The notes: a model not told the origin generated them from the sequence alone. A stretch of DNA of 12,008 bases from Actinobacteria bacterium 13_1_40CM_66_12 (GCA_001917895.1 MNEW01000057.1:1-12008); one strand, 5' to 3'. Counted from the stretch's first letter, positions 1-6,764 are shown. Made by a program: numbers and translations.

Positions 1-1
1 A

Positions 2-403
2 GGAATCGGCGTGGCGTGGCTGGGCGGTCGACGAGGACGGCGCGCCGGGATCGCGACCGCGCTGGCGTCGCTCGGGACCACCTATGTCGTGCAGCGGATG
101 GTCAAGCCGATATTCCGCCGCCGCCGTCCGTTCGTGGCTCGCGAGGTGATGGTGGTCGGGATTCGCACCGCCGACGCATCGTTCCCGTCCGGCCACACCG
201 CGTCGTCGTTTGCCGCGGCAACGGCGCTGGCCACCTTCTACCCGAACGCGGCCCCGCTCGTCTTCACGCTGGCCACCCTGGTGGGGGCATCGAGAGTGCA
301 CCTCGGCCACCACTTTCCCAGCGACGTCACCGCCGGCGCGCTGATCGGCGTCGGCACAGGGACCGTGACCGCCTGGCTGCTCAAGCTGCCGCGATTCCTC
401 TGA
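2..403 (+). CDS. PAP2-family phosphatase, 5' end outside window
   Basis: C-terminal part of a type 2 phosphatidic acid phosphatase family membrane enzyme, which removes phosphate from lipid phosphates or isoprenyl pyrophosphates at the membrane face. All three family motifs are present, numbered from an internal GTG at 11: K32-P-I-F-R-R-R-R39-P40 (KX6RP), P59-S-G-H62 (PSGH), and S94-R95 followed by H101 and D105 (SRX5HX3D). H62 and H101 would be the catalytic pair. Hydrophobic stretches follow each motif (about 63-92 and 106-125). The frame is open to the window edge, and the family normally has one or more membrane helices before KX6RP, so the true start is probably upstream and the GTG at 11 is only a fallback. 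The substrate cannot be told from sequence. The family call is firm. Confidence 0.9.
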   Translation, partial: GIGVAWLGGRRGRRAGIATALASLGTTYVVQRMVKPIFRRRRPFVAREVMVVGIRTADASFPSGHTASSFAAATALATFYPNAAPLVFTLATLVGASRVHLGHHFPSDVTAGALIGVGTGTVTAWLLKLPRFL

Positions 404-424
404 CGCGACCCCCATATAGTGGAA

Positions 425-450
425 GAGCCCGGCCCTTGCAGGCCAGGCTC
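425..450 (+). terminator. Possible terminator hairpin after the phosphatase gene
   Basis: An imperfect stem-loop lies 21 bases after the PAP2 stop. GAGCC at 425-429 pairs with GGCTC at 446-450, and GGCC at 431-434 pairs with GGCC at 441-444, with one internal mismatch and a six-base loop. A C-run follows instead of a T-run, so intrinsic termination is uncertain. The rest of the 404-525 gap holds only the -10-like element described separately. Confidence 0.35.
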
Positions 451-513
451 CCCCATCGCTCCTACGCCTCAGCCCGGCTGCCTACCCGGCCAAGACTGCG
501 CAGGCTCGCCCCG

Positions 514-519
514 TATGCT
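514..519 (+). promoter_or_regulatory. -10-like hexamer placing a leaderless start
   Basis: TATGCT at 514-519 matches the bacterial -10 consensus at the key A(-11) and T(-7) positions. It ends seven bases before the ATG at 526, so the A of that ATG would be +1 of a leaderless mRNA. No convincing -35 is visible 17 bp upstream (CAAGAC), and there is no Shine-Dalgarno before the ATG. Both fit leaderless expression. Confidence 0.45.
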
Positions 520-525
520 CGGGGC

Positions 526-1002
526 ATGGTCATAAGGAGCGACCTCGAAGGTATGACCGACGCCGAGGCGCGCCAGACGCTGGTCGGGCTGCCCCGGGCC
601 GGGGACTACGAGGTCGTGGTCAAACCGCTCCGCTACCGGTCCTCCCCGCATCTCGCGGCGCGCTGCGAGTTCGAGGAGCGCCGGATCGTCCTCCAGGTCC
701 CGGTGCCATTTCGCCCTTTCAAAGAGCCGGTGATCTACGCGGCGCGTCGCAAGCGTGGGCACGGCATCCGCTTCGCCTGGGCGTCCGAGAGCGTTTCATT
801 CCGCCAGCGCCGTGAGGTGCTGCGCTTCCTTTACTGCCACGAATGGATGCACTGGTACCTGCACGAGGAGCTCGGCAAGAAATCAGCGGCCGAGACGGCC
901 TGCGATCGGTTCGCCCTGAGGAACTTCAGGCGTCCTCGCGTCACGACTGCCGACGCCGACGCCGCGCTTCGCCGCCGGCCGCGCCGCCAGGCGACGGCTT
1001 AG
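526..1002 (+). CDS. Small HExxH putative metallopeptidase, ImmA/IrrE-like active site
   Basis: A 158-residue protein of unrecognised family with a zincin-type motif near its C-terminus: H105-E-W-M-H109. Fourteen residues later comes an E123-T-A-C-D-R-F-A pattern that resembles the ExxANxFA helix giving the third zinc ligand in ImmA/IrrE-type gluzincins. The spacing is shorter than usual for that family. The N-terminal half is basic, without signal peptide or membrane helix, so the protein is probably cytosolic. The ATG at 526 is chosen because a -10-like TATGCT sits exactly at leaderless distance. An alternative ATG at 553 has AAGGAG at 534-539 but with a long 13-base spacer; it would give 149 residues. 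An in-frame extension back to 16 would overlap the PAP2 gene and reads as shadow sequence. The gene converges on the response regulator at 1012 with a nine-base gap. Peptidase activity is inferred from the motif alone. Confidence 0.75.
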   Translation: MVIRSDLEGMTDAEARQTLVGLPRAGDYEVVVKPLRYRSSPHLAARCEFEERRIVLQVPVPFRPFKEPVIYAARRKRGHGIRFAWASESVSFRQRREVLRFLYCHEWMHWYLHEELGKKSAAETACDRFALRNFRRPRVTTADADAALRRRPRRQATA

Positions 1003-1011
1003 CTCACAGCT

Positions 1012-1389
1012 CTAGACGCTGGAAAGGAACCTGGCCACCTCGGCGGCGAACGTCCTCGTGTTGATCGGCTTCGAGATGTAGCCGGAGCAGCCCGCCTCGA
1101 GGGTCAGCTCCCTATCGCCCGTCATGGCGAGGGCGGTGAGCGCGACGACCGGTATGTCCGCCGTCCGCGTGTTGCTCTTCAGGCGTCGAGTCAGAGTCAA
1201 GCCGTCCATGCCCGGCATCTGCACGTCCATGAGGATCAGGTCCGGAGATCCGATCGCCAGCATGTCGAGGGCTTCCTGCGCGTTGCCGGCCATCTCGACC
1301 CGGTAGCCCTCGCGCTCGAGCACCGCGCCCGCAAGCAGCCGGTTCGCCTCGTTGTCCTCGACGATGAGGATCAACGCGGGGCCGTTCAT
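1012..1389 (-). CDS. Single-domain response regulator (CheY/DivK-like)
   Basis: A 125-residue stand-alone receiver domain with no output domain. The acidic pocket is E11-D12, the phosphoacceptor D55 lies in LILMDVQMPGMDG, and the switch and catalytic residues are T85 and K107 (KP). Such proteins pass phosphate between kinases or act by protein-protein contact. It is the last gene of the minus-strand operon. Its ATG (1389-1387) overlaps the TGA of the hybrid kinase (1388-1386) in an ATGA junction, so the two are probably translationally coupled and the kinase's receivers or its histidine may be the phosphate source. Domain call is secure; the partner assignment follows from position. Confidence 0.93.
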   Translation of the reverse strand: MNGPALILIVEDNEANRLLAGAVLEREGYRVEMAGNAQEALDMLAIGSPDLILMDVQMPGMDGLTLTRRLKSNTRTADIPVVALTALAMTGDRELTLEAGCSGYISKPINTRTFAAEVARFLSSV

Positions 1390-4004
1390 TTTGGCGGCGA
1401 CACGGAGTCGACGGCCTGGCGCAAGAGCTGGAGCAAGTCCGAGGCGCCGGTGGACCCGCGCTTCAGGATCGTGGAGACATGTCCGTTCAATTGGCGGATG
1501 TCGGCCTCAGTGAGGTTTTTGGCGGTCAGCACCATGATTGGCGTCGACTTCGTAGCGTCGTCCGCACGCAGCGCCTCCACCACGTCGAAACCGGTGACCT
1601 CCGGCATCATGAGGTCGAGCAGCACCAGGTCTGGCTTGCGCGATTTGGCAAGATCGATCGCTTCCCGCCCACCTTTTGCCTGGATGACGGCGAACCCGGC
1701 GGGCTCGAGGATCCTCTTCAGCCACTCGCGGTTGGCTGTCTCGTCGTCGACCACAAGAATGCGGGGCTTCTCGCCCGCCTTCCGTCCAAACCTGAATCGG
1801 CTCAGCCGGTTGATCAGCTCTTTGGCGGGGACCGGCTTCACGAAATAGTCGAGCGCTCCCAGCGCGATGCCGAGCTCGGGATTGTCGACCACGCTGACGA
1901 CCACAACCGGGATCTCGCTCGTGGCCGGCTCACGCTTCAGGCGCGTGAGGACCTCCCAGCCGTCGAGGTCGGGCAGGAGGATGTCGAGTGTGATGGCGGC
2001 CGGCTTGCGCTCGATCGCTTTCGAGATGGCTTCGCCGCCGCTGCGAGCCACCTCGGTGCCGAAGCCCGCGCGCTCCAGCTGCCGTGTCAGCAGCTCCGCC
2101 GCCGCGGGATCGTCCTCCACAACCAGGACGAGGGGCCGCGACGCGTCGGGCACGCGCGTGGTCGAGGTCGAGGGAGCGGGCGTTTCCTGGCCGTGCGCCT
2201 GGATGGGCAGGGTGATCGTGAACGCGCTGCCCTTCCCAGATTCGCTCTCGAGCCGGACGTCCCCGCCGTGGAGCCTTGCGAAGCGGCGCGTCAGTGTCAG
2301 GCCCAAACCGGTGCCAGGTTGGGAGCGCCCGACTCCCGAGTCAACCTGCTGGAACTCGTGGAAGATGCGCTCCTGGTCCTGTTTGTCAATGCCGATGCCG
2401 GTGTCGGTGAACGAAACCTCGACCGAGTCCGGAAGGCGACGCGTCTGGATCGTGACCATGCCGCCCTCGGGAGTGAACTTGACGGCGTTGGACGCGAGGT
2501 TGAGCAACATCTGCTTCACCTTGCCGGCGTCTGCGGTGATCTCTCCCGCGGCGCCATCGACGATCTTGAATTGAATCTGCTTCTGCGCGGCTAGCGGCTC
2601 TACAGTGGCGGCGACCTGGCTCACGACCTCCTCGATGCTGACGGTCTGGAGGCGCAGCTCCATCTGGCCCGCTTCGATCTTGGAGAGGTCGAGGATGTCG
2701 TTGATGAGACCGAGCAGATGCTTGCCACTCGAGTGGATCTGCTCGAGGAAGCGCTTGCGTGTCGCAGCTGAGAACTGCCCATTGTTGGCATCGATCAGCA
2801 GCTCGGAGAAACCGAGGATGGCGTTGAGAGGAGTTCGGAGCTCGTGGCTCATGCTGGCGAGGAACACGCTCTTGTGCCGGTTCGCTGCCTCGAGCTGCAA
2901 GTTGCTTTCCTCCAGCCTCGCCATGAGCTGCCTGCGGTCGAGCGCGGTCGCGAACGCGCTCATGAACTGCTGGACACGGCGCATCTCATCGGAGCCGAAC
3001 GCGGGCGTGAATGGTCCGGAAACGACGATCAGAGCTCCCGCCCCGGCCAGCCCCTTGATCGGCAGCATAAGAACGGCGTGATCAGACCCGGTGATGTTCA
3101 TGCGGCCCACGCCCTCGCCGAGGTGCCCGACGCCCTCCCTCAGATCGCTCAGCTGATCCGGCGGGAAGCCGTGTGAGGATCGCAGCGTTCCGGCGGTGTC
3201 GAATGAGGCCGCGGCCGCGCCACCGACCAGGCGCATCGCCCACTCCAGGGCTCGGTTGGCAAGGGCATCCTGGTCTTCGCTCAGGAGCAGCTCTTCCATG
3301 AACGCGCGCAGGCCTTCCTCCTCCGATGCGCGCCACTCCCGGCGGAGCCAGGACGGTGGCGAAAAGCTCACGTACAGGAGGGGGACGACCGCCAGGACGA
3401 CCAGCTGGACAATGAGCTGCACGGCCTGGTTGCCCGAGGCCGCGCCGGCACCAAGAGCCAGGACCGCGAAGACGAGGATGCCGACGATGCCCGCGAATCC
3501 GAGGCTCAGCGAGCGCAGCCGCCAAGCCTGAACCGCGGGAAGGTTGCGCGCAACCAGCCAGAACCTCACGCAGGGCTCGATGACGGTCGCCGCCCAGACC
3601 AGCAGGATCAGCAACGCAGCCCCCGTCTGGAGCTGGGTCGAAACACCGGCGACATTGCCCAAGAACCTGGCCAGGAAATAGACCACGAGCGCCACGACCA
3701 TCGCCGTGACCGCGGCGATGTGCCACACACGTGGCAGCGGGATCAGCGAGGCGCGGAAGCGAAGCAGGGCGTAGCTCGAGCCGACGAAGAAGATGAGGTC
3801 GATCTCGGTCAGCAGCGGCGGCGTGAAGTGCAAGAGTGCGGGTAGGCGGCCGAGAACCGTGACCGACGACAGCAGCACGATGGCCAGCGCGAGGAAGCCC
3901 AGCGCCCGGTCTCGGTGGCGCGCCCACGTGATCGCCGTGGCGACGCCGAGAAGGATGAACGCGACTGTGGTTACGTTCTGCAGGACCGCCAGGACGCTGG
4001 TCAC
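1386..4004 (-). CDS. Membrane hybrid histidine kinase, GAF-like, two receivers
   Basis: An 872-residue hybrid sensor kinase. In order it has about seven hydrophobic helices (roughly 1-215), a GAF-like cytoplasmic region (about 225-360), HisKA with H387 in SHELRTPLNAILGF, HATPase_c with N506 (SNAVKFT), DTGIGI and GTGLGL boxes (to about 605), receiver 1 with D674 (LDILLPDLDG), and receiver 2 with D797 (LDLMMPEVTG). Receiver 1 has Ser where Thr is usual (VVVSVV). Receiver 2 keeps a lysine but not the following proline (LKRG). The chosen GTG at 4004 starts ten bases after the upstream gene's stop; the frame is open to 4232, but that part lies inside the HD-GYP gene and has no membrane-protein character. 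No strong Shine-Dalgarno is seen. It would sense a membrane or intracellular cue and pass phosphate to the downstream receiver at 1012. The stimulus is unknown. Confidence 0.92.
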   Translation of the reverse strand: MTSVLAVLQNVTTVAFILLGVATAITWARHRDRALGFLALAIVLLSSVTVLGRLPALLHFTPPLLTEIDLIFFVGSSYALLRFRASLIPLPRVWHIAAVTAMVVALVVYFLARFLGNVAGVSTQLQTGAALLILLVWAATVIEPCVRFWLVARNLPAVQAWRLRSLSLGFAGIVGILVFAVLALGAGAASGNQAVQLIVQLVVLAVVPLLYVSFSPPSWLRREWRASEEEGLRAFMEELLLSEDQDALANRALEWAMRLVGGAAAASFDTAGTLRSSHGFPPDQLSDLREGVGHLGEGVGRMNITGSDHAVLMLPIKGLAGAGALIVVSGPFTPAFGSDEMRRVQQFMSAFATALDRRQLMARLEESNLQLEAANRHKSVFLASMSHELRTPLNAILGFSELLIDANNGQFSAATRKRFLEQIHSSGKHLLGLINDILDLSKIEAGQMELRLQTVSIEEVVSQVAATVEPLAAQKQIQFKIVDGAAGEITADAGKVKQMLLNLASNAVKFTPEGGMVTIQTRRLPDSVEVSFTDTGIGIDKQDQERIFHEFQQVDSGVGRSQPGTGLGLTLTRRFARLHGGDVRLESESGKGSAFTITLPIQAHGQETPAPSTSTTRVPDASRPLVLVVEDDPAAAELLTRQLERAGFGTEVARSGGEAISKAIERKPAAITLDILLPDLDGWEVLTRLKREPATSEIPVVVVSVVDNPELGIALGALDYFVKPVPAKELINRLSRFRFGRKAGEKPRILVVDDETANREWLKRILEPAGFAVIQAKGGREAIDLAKSRKPDLVLLDLMMPEVTGFDVVEALRADDATKSTPIMVLTAKNLTEADIRQLNGHVSTILKRGSTGASDLLQLLRQAVDSVSPPK

Positions 4005-4014
4005 GGTGTTCGGC

Positions 4015-4974
4015 TCAGGCCGCGCCGAGCCGGTGTATGGCGGGCATCTCACCCACGAAAAGGTCGACCACCTCAGGATCCCATTGAGTCCCAGCGCCAT
4101 CGACGAGCACGGCCAGCGCTCTATCGACTTGAAGCCGCGGCCGGTACGGCCGATCGTTGACCAGCGCATCGAACGCATCGCAGACGGCGACGATCCTGGC
4201 GAGACGAGGAATCTCACGACCGCGCAGGCCATCCGGGTAGCCCCGGCCGTCGAAGCGCTCGTGGTGGTGCCGGATGATCGGGAGAAGAGTCGATGCGGAG
4301 CGCAGCGGCCGCACGATGTTCTCGCCGATCAGCACGTGCGAGCGCATGCGAATCGTCTCATCAGGGTCGAGCGGACCGGGCTTCAAGAGGATGGAGTCCG
4401 GGACGCCGATCTTGCCGATGTCATGGATGATGCCGCCCCGATAGAGCGCATCGAGGGCCACTTCAGGCATGCCCAGCCGGGAGCCGAGGTGCCGCGCCGA
4501 TTCGCCCACCCGCTGCGTGTGCTTCTCGGTGAGGGAGTCCTTCGCCTCGACGGCCGCCGCGAGCGAGAAGATCACCTGCTCGGCGCTGTCCAGGGTGTTG
4601 TAGAGCGCCTTCAGGCGCAAGGCCGAACGGACCCGGGCGACGAGCTCGACCCGCTCGACCGGCTTGGCCATGAAGTCGTCCGCGCCCGACTCGAGGGCGC
4701 GCACCCGATCGTCGGTCTGGTTCAAGGCGGTGATCATCACGACCGGAAGCAGGCGCCCGCCGGGACCGGCCTTGATCCGGCGGCAAACCTCGTAGCCGTC
4801 CATGCCAGGCATCTGGACGTCCAGAAGCACGAGGTCGGGGGGCTCTTGCTGGATCTGCTCGAGCGCGGAGGCGCCGTCCGCCGCCAGGCGGACGTCGCAG
4901 TCGAGGCCGCTCAGGTAGGCCTGGACGAGCTCTCGATTGGCAAGGCCATCGTCAACTACCAGTACGACCGCCAT
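4015..4974 (-). CDS. REC-HD-GYP response regulator, c-di-GMP phosphodiesterase
   Basis: A 319-residue RpfG-type regulator. The receiver (1-120) has D8-D9, phosphoacceptor D52 (LLDVQMPGMDG), T82 and K104. The HD-GYP domain (about 130-315) has H152 in the EKHTQRV helix, H184-D185 in the HDIGK metal motif, and the complete signature H237-H-E-R-F-D-G-R-G-Y-P247. Family members hydrolyse cyclic di-GMP, and the intact metal ligands and GYP motif suggest an active enzyme. It is the first gene of the operon with the hybrid kinase (ten-base gap) and the CheY-like regulator, so phosphorylation from that kinase probably controls c-di-GMP breakdown. The ATG has a Shine-Dalgarno-like GGAAGGA at 4991-4985 with ten bases between. 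A candidate operator (4996-5048) lies just upstream. Confidence 0.94.
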   Translation of the reverse strand: MAVVLVVDDGLANRELVQAYLSGLDCDVRLAADGASALEQIQQEPPDLVLLDVQMPGMDGYEVCRRIKAGPGGRLLPVVMITALNQTDDRVRALESGADDFMAKPVERVELVARVRSALRLKALYNTLDSAEQVIFSLAAAVEAKDSLTEKHTQRVGESARHLGSRLGMPEVALDALYRGGIIHDIGKIGVPDSILLKPGPLDPDETIRMRSHVLIGENIVRPLRSASTLLPIIRHHHERFDGRGYPDGLRGREIPRLARIVAVCDAFDALVNDRPYRPRLQVDRALAVLVDGAGTQWDPEVVDLFVGEMPAIHRLGAA

Positions 4975-4995
4975 CCCCAGGCCGTCCTTCCCACG

Positions 4996-5048
4996 TTGTT
5001 AAGTGAATCACGGGGCAACATCGTAGCTTCAAACGTTTGAGTTAACGC
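4996..5048 (-). promoter_or_regulatory. Candidate operator upstream of the HD-GYP operon
   Basis: The gap before the HD-GYP gene contains a perfect 12-bp palindrome, TCAAACGTTTGA, at 5029-5040. On the minus strand it overlaps GTTAACTCAA (5046-5037), identical over ten bases to the left arm of the inverted repeat at 7142-7151. A weaker match in the opposite orientation, TTGTTAAGTGAA (4996-5007), agrees at 9 of 12 positions with ATGTTAACTCAA. The element lies 20-75 bases before the ATG, where a promoter and operator would be expected. No unambiguous -35/-10 pair could be assigned. Binding by the XRE-TPR regulator is inference. Confidence 0.5.
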
Positions 5049-5063
5049 ATTCTTAGCCCTGCC

Positions 5064-5080
5064 GGGTCGCCAGGCGACCC
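5064..5080 (-). terminator. Perfect inverted repeat, possible terminator hairpin
   Basis: GGGTCGCC (5064-5071) and GGCGACCC (5073-5080) are perfect complements around one base. As RNA this would fold as a six-bp stem with a five-base loop. It lies 26 bases after the XRE-TPR stop, between that gene and the HD-GYP operon, so it may separate the two transcripts. There is no clear T-run on the minus strand. Confidence 0.4.
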
Positions 5081-5095
5081 AACTTCTTGGCCAGG

Positions 5096-5118
5096 GCGGC
5101 CGGGTTTATCCCGGCCGC
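5096..5118 (-). terminator. Strong GC hairpin spanning the XRE-TPR stop codon
   Basis: GCGGCCGGG (5096-5104) and CCCGGCCGC (5110-5118) form a perfect nine-bp stem with a five-base loop. The TAA stop of the XRE-TPR gene (5108-5106) lies in the loop. With the second repeat at 5064-5080 it makes two stable hairpins in a row at the 3' end of the message, suggesting termination or protection of the 3' end. No T-run follows. Confidence 0.45.
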
Positions 5119-6563
5119 GGCTGCGCGCTCCTGCAGTCTGCCAAGTGTGGCCGGGCGTATCCATTCTGATAATCACAAACCGCGGGAAAGAGAGCAGCCG
5201 CTTGCGCAGCGCCCGGTGATGAGAGGGAACCGGCAGGTTCGTTCAAGGCGAGCCGCAGCTGATGGTTGGCTGCGGCCAGGTCGCCGCGTTTTTCGAGGAG
5301 CTCGGCGTACACCACGTGGCAGCGGCTCAGGCGCTCCTCCGCGCCGAGCGCATCGAGGATGCCCCACGCTTCGCGGAATTCGGCATCGACACGATCGTGC
5401 TCACCACGCTCGGCGGCGATGCGGCCAAGCCACTGGTGGCAGTCGGCGAGCGTCGCCTTTTCGGCAAGCCGCTCGGCGTAGGTTCGGGCCTCGACCGCAT
5501 AGGTCTCAGCCGCATCGAGTCGCGACCGGGCGATGTCCAGCTCGCACAGGCTCAGCAGGATCTCGGCACGTCCGACCTCGATCGCCGCTTCATCGAATAA
5601 GGCCAGCGCCCTCGTCAGGTGTTCGCCCGCGCCGGCAAGCTCGCCGCGTTTGACCAGCAGCCGACCCAGGTTGTTTTCCGAGCGGGCCAGCGACAGGCGA
5701 TCGTTCAAGGTCTCGTGGATGGAGATGGAGCGCTGTGCGTAGTAGGCGGCCTGGTTCAGCTCGCCGGTTTCGGTGTAGGCGATGCTCAGCCCGCCGTACA
5801 TCAGCGATAAGCGACGCAGGTCCTGGACGACCGCCCCGGCGGCGATCGCCTTCTCATAGCAGTCGATCGCGGCCTGCCAGTCTTCGTTGGTGACGTGCAC
5901 TGTTCCGAGCACGAACAGCAACCGGGCCTCGGTAGTCTCGGGCACCGGGCGCAGCGAGCGGCAGATCGCGAGGGCTCGCTCGGCCAGACCAAGCGCGGCC
6001 GGATCCTGCAGGAGATATGCGGCTGAAGCCTCGTGGCCGAGGCACTCGGCCGTCATGAGACGGTCGCCGGTCCTCTCGAAGTAGTCTCGTGCCGCGGCGG
6101 CCAGGCGCTGCGCTTCCTTGGGTTGCGCCGTTCGCAGCAATGCGTAAGCAAGTAGGTGTTGCGCCCGGGCCGTTGTGTCCGGATCGAGGTCTTTGGCCAG
6201 GAGCGCACGACCGGTGGCAAGCGCACCCTGAAGGTCGTTGGTCGCCATGAGGAGCTCGATCTCGAGAGTGTGCGGCGAAGACCTCGGCTCGAGCGTCGAC
6301 GGCTGGGCCAGGAAGTAGTCGAGGGGCCGCCCGGTTCGCTCAGCGATCAGCACCAGCGTCTCCATGGAAGGCTTGGCCTTGCCGGTCTCGACGAAGTAGA
6401 TGGCGGTCCGGCTCACGGCGCCGTTGGCGACTTGAGCGAGGCTCAGGCCGGCTTCCTTGCGGGCCTGCTTCACCGATCCTGCCTTGATCTCGATGCCGTG
6501 CCTTCGGCCCCGCCGCCCTGATGGGCTGGCGGCAGGTGTGGGGCGCGCGCCAGCTTCAGGCAT
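5106..6563 (-). CDS. XRE-family HTH regulator with long TPR array (RRNPP-like architecture)
   Basis: A 485-residue cytosolic protein. Residues 1-28 are a basic, Pro/Arg-rich tail. Residues 29-86 are an XRE/Cro-type helix-turn-helix: KQARKEAGLSLAQVA, then SRTAIYFVETGKAKPS and a LIAERTGRPLDYFL helix. Residues about 98-455 are TPR-like helical pairs, recognisable by repeated patterns such as LGTVHVTNEDWQAAIDCYEKA, LSIAYTETGELNQAAYYAQ, NNLGRLLVKRGELAGAGEHL and WLGRIAAERGEHDRVDAEF. The same HTH-plus-TPR layout occurs in peptide-sensing RRNPP regulators (NprR, PlcR, Rgg, PrgX) but also in many orphan regulators of GC-rich bacteria. The ATG at 6563 has no Shine-Dalgarno; a -10-like TAAGCT at 6577-6572 would give an almost leaderless message. 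A GTG at 6473 (455 residues) is an alternative but would cut just ahead of the HTH. The secreted-peptide gene ends 74 bases upstream. Domain call is firm; ligand is inferred. Confidence 0.9.
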   Translation of the reverse strand: MPEAGARPTPAASPSGRRGRRHGIEIKAGSVKQARKEAGLSLAQVANGAVSRTAIYFVETGKAKPSMETLVLIAERTGRPLDYFLAQPSTLEPRSSPHTLEIELLMATNDLQGALATGRALLAKDLDPDTTARAQHLLAYALLRTAQPKEAQRLAAAARDYFERTGDRLMTAECLGHEASAAYLLQDPAALGLAERALAICRSLRPVPETTEARLLFVLGTVHVTNEDWQAAIDCYEKAIAAGAVVQDLRRLSLMYGGLSIAYTETGELNQAAYYAQRSISIHETLNDRLSLARSENNLGRLLVKRGELAGAGEHLTRALALFDEAAIEVGRAEILLSLCELDIARSRLDAAETYAVEARTYAERLAEKATLADCHQWLGRIAAERGEHDRVDAEFREAWGILDALGAEERLSRCHVVYAELLEKRGDLAAANHQLRLALNEPAGSLSSPGAAQAAALFPAVCDYQNGYARPHLADCRSAQPRPG

Positions 6564-6607
6564 TTCGAGCCAGCTTACAGGACCCCACAGGCGGTTGACA
6601 CGAATGG

Positions 6608-6629
6608 ATTAACGCAACTCGAGGCGTTT
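6608..6629. promoter_or_regulatory. Degenerate copy of the TTAAC/CGTTT motif before the XRE-TPR gene
   Basis: ATTAACGCAA (6608-6617) followed seven bases later by CGTTT (6625-6629) resembles GTTAACTCAA ... CGTTT in the other two control regions: one-base gap at 5046-5031 on the minus strand, four-base gap at 7142-7160. Two of the ten half-site bases differ, and no partner arm is evident. It lies in the 74-base gap between the peptide gene and the regulator, where an autoregulatory site would be expected. Weak on its own. Confidence 0.25.
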
Positions 6630-6637
6630 CCAGTCGA

Positions 6638-6733
6638 TCAGCAGCAGGGTGGTAGGACGCCCGCGCCGGCGGTCGTCGCCAGCGAGAGCGCCATCGTGGC
6701 CGCCAGGATGGCGGCCAGGATCAGCTTCCTCAT
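6638..6733 (-). CDS. 31-residue secreted peptide precursor, candidate signal peptide pheromone
   Basis: A short gene reading ATG (6733-6731) to TGA (6640-6638). It begins MRKLILAAILAATMALSLA: a basic n-region followed by a hydrophobic core, a typical Sec signal peptide. A22-G23-A24 is a standard AXA cleavage site, which would release the seven-residue C-terminus G25-V-L-P-P-C-C31. The start has the strongest ribosome-binding site in the window, AAAGGAGGTG with seven bases to the ATG, which strongly argues for real translation. It lies 31 bases after the membrane-protein gene and 74 bases before the XRE-TPR regulator, all on one strand. Size, signal peptide, short C-terminal remnant and position beside an HTH-TPR protein match propeptides of RRNPP systems (PapR, NprX, SHP). 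There is no lipobox. It could instead be a small structural or membrane-inserted peptide. Coding is well supported; signalling is inference. Confidence 0.72.
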   Translation of the reverse strand: MRKLILAAILAATMALSLATTAGAGVLPPCC

Positions 6734-6740
6734 CAAATCT

Positions 6741-6750
6741 CACCTCCTTT
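6741..6750 (-). promoter_or_regulatory. Near-perfect Shine-Dalgarno of the 31-residue peptide gene
   Basis: AAAGGAGGTG on the minus strand (6750-6741) is complementary to the 3' end of 16S rRNA over its whole core and sits seven bases before the ATG at 6733. Most genes in this window have weak or no Shine-Dalgarno, so this site decides the start and implies strong translation of a very short product. Confidence 0.85.
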
Positions 6751-6764
6751 GCGGCCGCGGACCG

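Noticed and set aside
16..525. Upstream in-frame extension of the HExxH gene
   Set aside because: It overlaps the PAP2 gene in another frame and encodes Arg/Pro-rich sequence typical of a GC-rich shadow frame; the -10-like element points to 526.
1450..3531. Long plus-strand open frames antisense to the hybrid kinase
   Set aside because: Their translations are low-complexity Arg/Ser/Pro-rich sequence or mirror the kinase codons; the minus strand carries clear HisKA, HATPase and REC motifs.
4005..4232. N-terminal extension of the hybrid kinase
   Set aside because: It lies inside the HD-GYP coding region, has no membrane or domain character, and a GTG follows ten bases after the HD-GYP stop.
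4015..5040. Plus-strand open frame antisense to the HD-GYP gene
   Set aside because: The opposite strand has intact REC and HD-GYP signatures; the antisense product shows none.
6595..6600. Perfect TTGACA on the plus strand as a -35 element
   Set aside because: No -10-like sequence lies 16-18 bp downstream, and it would drive transcription antisense to the peptide gene with no plus-strand gene nearby.
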